A stretch of 18,020 nucleotides of DNA from JBAXBF01 sp034429745. GTDB lineage: Bacteria; Chloroflexota; Anaerolineae; Anaerolineales; DRKV01. This document shows, piece by piece, positions 16,220 to 18,020 of this stretch. The notes below the pieces were generated by a model. It was not told the DNA's origin. It saw only the letters and a list, made by a program, of their open reading frames with translations, and searched no databases. The stretch is from positions 1 to 18,020 of the forward strand of contig DAOUFY010000105.1 of assembly GCA_034429745.1 (NCBI GenBank), in the 5' to 3' direction. Within the stretch, counting starts at the first letter, position 1, and each line of letters starts with the position of its first letter. A program made the position numbers and the translations under genes.

Positions 16220-16244
16220 TTATCTGCTTAATATGACGAGATAA
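16220..16244. promoter_or_regulatory. Inverted repeat TTATCTG-N11-GAGATAA (second copy)
   Basis: TTATCTG (16220-16226), 11 bp, GAGATAA (16238-16244): same half-sites and the same 25-bp span as the element at 2733-2757, with one half-site base changed. The ten bases CGAGATAATC are identical in both. It is in the divergent spacer between the DUF2892 gene and the asparagine-synthetase-like gene, 36 bp upstream of the former start. Confidence 0.5.
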
Positions 16245-16399
16245 TCAAATAAAGGTTACAGAGATACTGTTGATGTTAAAGTACAGACATATGATATGAA
16301 TACGTAGAATTAATTTCCTATCAATGGTCATTATAGGTTATTTAGTTGAAGATTGAATATTTTGGTAGTAACGAGTAGAAATTAGAAAAGGAGGAATAA

Positions 16400-17791
16400 A
16401 TGGCAGGGATAGCAGGAATTGCAGGGGGCAATTCAGCAGATATCGTGAAAAGCAGCTTATTGAAAATTTCTTATCGCGGTCAGTTTAAAGAAAAAATTGT
16501 TACAGGCTCTAATATTGTTATGGGGGGAAATTGGCAAGAGATAGAAAGTGGCTTGCAAAATGCTTCCTTTCAATCGTCTTGTGTTTGGGATGGATTCGTT
16601 CCGGAACAGCCTTCTCCTACGAAAATCTTAAAGTGGAAGCAGCCATTTGCAATAGCTGCCATTTTACAGGATCAATTGTTTTTGGCTAGAGATCCTTTAG
16701 GAACGAAACCATTATATTATGGTCAAACTGAAAGCGGGTCAGTTTTTGCCTCGGAGGTAAAAGCATTATTGCCGCTGACGAAAAGAATCTATGAATTTCC
16801 ACCAGGCCATTGGTATTCAACTAATGCTGGATTCAATGCATATTATCAATTAAAAAGTGAAAATTTGCCTCATGATGACCTAACGCAAATAGTTGATAAG
16901 CTGCGGCAGAAGTTAGAGAATGCTGTTGAACAGTGCTGTTTAGCTGATGAAATGGGAATTTGGCTTTCAGGAGGTGTGGATTCTTCTGTGATCGCTGCAT
17001 TAGCGATGAAATATGTAAAAACACTACAATCTTTTGTCAGCGGTTTGGAGGGGGCTTCAGATATTCTTTATGGAACGCAATTGGCAGAACATTTCGGAAT
17101 TAAGCATCATATTATCAAGGTTACTTTATCAGACTTACTAGCTGCGTTGCCGGAAGTTATCTATTACCTTGAATCCTTTGATGCACTTTTAGTGCGTTCT
17201 TCAATCACGAATTATCTCACTTCCAAGGTTGCTGCTAATTATGTAGGCGGAATATTTTCAGGAGAAGGAGGGGATGAGTTATTCGCAGGTTATGATTATA
17301 TAAAAAGCCTACCTTTGGAAGAAGTGCCGCAAGAACTTGAGGATATTGTGATGAGACTGCATAATACTGCCCTTCAAAGAGTTGATCGTAGTTCACAAGC
17401 CAATGGCTTGACCGCATTTACCCCTTTCACGAATATGGACGTAGTAGAGTTTGCTTTAAAAATACCCGCAAAATATAAGTTAATGCAGCATGGAAATGAG
17501 GTAATTGAGAAATGGGTACTGCGAAAAGTTGTTGAAGGGTTGATACCCGACAATGTTTTATGGCGAAAAAAGGCTAAATTTTGGCAGGGAGCAGGAGTGG
17601 GGGAATTGTTAGCAAAACATGCAGAAGGCATAATATCTGATAGTGATTTTCAGCGGGAAAGGATACTGCCCAGTGGATGGAAATTAAACACCAAAGAAGA
17701 GCTTATGTATTATCGAATTTTTAAAGAGCACTTTGGTGAATTGGAAAGTTTGGAATGGATGGGGCGCACTAAAGGAGCGCCGGTACAATAA
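16400..17791 (+). CDS. Asparagine-synthetase-like protein lacking the glutaminase cysteine
   Basis: The 463 residues resemble AsnB, which makes an acyl-adenylate with ATP and amidates aspartate using ammonia from glutamine. The C-terminal synthetase domain looks intact: PP-loop SGGVDSS (190-196), GEGGDELFAGY (288-298), and RVDRSSQANGLTAFTPF (327-343) followed by VVEFALKIP (348-356). The N-terminal Ntn glutaminase domain is short (about 150 residues versus about 200). It starts M-A-G-I-A-G instead of M-C-G-I-x-G, so the nucleophilic Cys is Ala. The NGEIYN-type glutamine pocket is not visible, though RDPLGTKPLYY (97-107) and FASEVKAL remain. It may therefore use free ammonia, a partner amidotransferase, or another nucleophile as in beta-lactam synthetase. 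AAGGAGG 5 nt before the ATG fixes the start, so the missing Cys is not a mis-called N-terminus. Confidence 0.85.
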   Translation: MAGIAGIAGGNSADIVKSSLLKISYRGQFKEKIVTGSNIVMGGNWQEIESGLQNASFQSSCVWDGFVPEQPSPTKILKWKQPFAIAAILQDQLFLARDPLGTKPLYYGQTESGSVFASEVKALLPLTKRIYEFPPGHWYSTNAGFNAYYQLKSENLPHDDLTQIVDKLRQKLENAVEQCCLADEMGIWLSGGVDSSVIAALAMKYVKTLQSFVSGLEGASDILYGTQLAEHFGIKHHIIKVTLSDLLAALPEVIYYLESFDALLVRSSITNYLTSKVAANYVGGIFSGEGGDELFAGYDYIKSLPLEEVPQELEDIVMRLHNTALQRVDRSSQANGLTAFTPFTNMDVVEFALKIPAKYKLMQHGNEVIEKWVLRKVVEGLIPDNVLWRKKAKFWQGAGVGELLAKHAEGIISDSDFQRERILPSGWKLNTKEELMYYRIFKEHFGELESLEWMGRTKGAPVQ

Positions 17792-17823
17792 GTGTTTCAA
17801 TTGTGGTTAAGTAAAGAATAATA

Positions 17824-17856
17824 TCTTAACAATATCACCAATTTGAGATGTTAAGA
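17824..17856. repeat. Inverted repeat TCTTAACA-N17-TGTTAAGA
   Basis: A perfect 8-bp inverted repeat, TCTTAACA (17824-17831) and TGTTAAGA (17849-17856), with a 17-bp spacer. A second small inverted repeat, TTGTTA (17860-17865) and TAACAA (17871-17876), follows. They lie 33 bp past the asparagine-synthetase-like stop and just upstream of the promoter at 17882. Either an operator for the next gene or a weak AT-rich terminator; not separable by eye. Confidence 0.35.
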
Positions 17857-17881
17857 AGTTTGTTAAAAAATAACAAGGGTC

Positions 17882-17909
17882 TTGAAATCAAAGGAAAATC
17901 GAATATAAT
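17882..17909 (+). promoter_or_regulatory. Sigma-70-type promoter of the gene at the window edge
   Basis: TTGAAA (17882-17887), 16-bp spacer, TATAAT (17904-17909). It matches consensus at 11 of 12 hexamer positions except the fifth -35 base. Predicted start is near 17916, about 75 nt before the ATG at 17991. Confidence 0.65.
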
Positions 17910-17990
17910 GGTCATAAAATGTAGCAATATGACATATTCAATCAAATAAGATAATTAATCAATAAATGTTTAGTTTATATGAGGTAAAAG

Positions 17991-18020
17991 ATGGTTTTTA
18001 AAGCTTTTTCTCCAAATGCA
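17991..18020 (+). CDS. Start of a gene truncated by the window end
   Basis: ATG at 17991 opens a frame of ten codons (MVFKAFSPNA) with no stop before the window ends. GAGG (17981-17984) lies 6 nt before it, and a good promoter is upstream. Too short to identify. Confidence 0.5.
   Translation, partial: MVFKAFSPNA

Noticed and set aside
16265..16395. Sigma-70 promoter for the asparagine-synthetase-like gene
   Set aside because: Candidate hexamers such as TTGATG/TATGAT and TTGAAG/TAGTAA have spacers of only 14 bp; none is convincing.
1..18020. CRISPR array, transposase, integrase, tRNA or rRNA
   Set aside because: No regularly spaced direct repeats, no inverted-repeat-bounded transposase frame and no tRNA/rRNA-like sequence were seen; all spacers are under 300 bp and AT-rich.

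Overview
The window looks like a chromosomal segment of a Chloroflexota bacterium, most likely class Anaerolineae. The grounds are family signatures rather than any search: lipoproteins with Thr/Pro/Ser-rich linkers and Ala/Gln/Thr-rich tails, an NBR1-type Ig-like domain in a surface lipoprotein, a large DUF3160 lipoprotein, a bacterial-type inositol-1-phosphate synthase, and moderately AT-rich DNA with AT-rich spacers. I saw no rRNA, tRNA, CRISPR, transposase or phage gene.

Layout. (1) 1-1290: a monocistronic myo-inositol-1-phosphate synthase gene (+) with an extended -10 promoter, a LacI-like palindrome just downstream of it, and a strong terminator. (2) 1327-3722: two divergent surface lipoprotein genes, one with a probable jelly-roll C-terminus (-) and one with an NBR1 Ig-like domain (+). 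(3) 3884-14523: seven closely packed minus-strand genes read in the order type I pullulanase, FG-GAP/VCBS-like exported protein, DUF3160 lipoprotein, CapA-family protein, MurE-type ligase, PfkB sugar/nucleoside kinase, nucleoside hydrolase. The gaps are 0, 42, -4, 6, 22 and 17 bp, so this reads as one operon from an extended -10 promoter near 14.6 kb. (4) 14728-15825 (+): an exported protein made of three copies of an approximately 90-residue repeat ending in YNWF(Y/F)N. (5) 15981-16184 (-): a small DUF2892 membrane protein. (6) 16400-17791 (+): an asparagine-synthetase-like protein that keeps the ATP-pyrophosphatase site but has lost the glutaminase cysteine. (7) From 17882: a consensus sigma-70-like promoter and the first ten codons of a gene that runs off the window.

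How the genes may work together. The kinase and the nucleoside hydrolase make a plausible nucleoside salvage pair. Pullulanase handles alpha-1,6 branches of glycogen or maltodextrin inside the cell. MurE and CapA point to envelope synthesis, and the lipoproteins and exported repeat proteins to cell-surface display. Why pullulanase, envelope and salvage genes share a transcript is not evident from the sequence.

Most notable signals: an identical-geometry inverted repeat (TTATCT[C/G]-N11-GAGATAA) in two distant intergenic regions, the Cys-to-Ala asparagine synthetase homologue, the three-repeat exported protein, and a His-to-Pro replacement at the expected acid position of the nucleoside hydrolase. 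I found no clearly new defence or mobile system; most of the window is ordinary chromosomal content.
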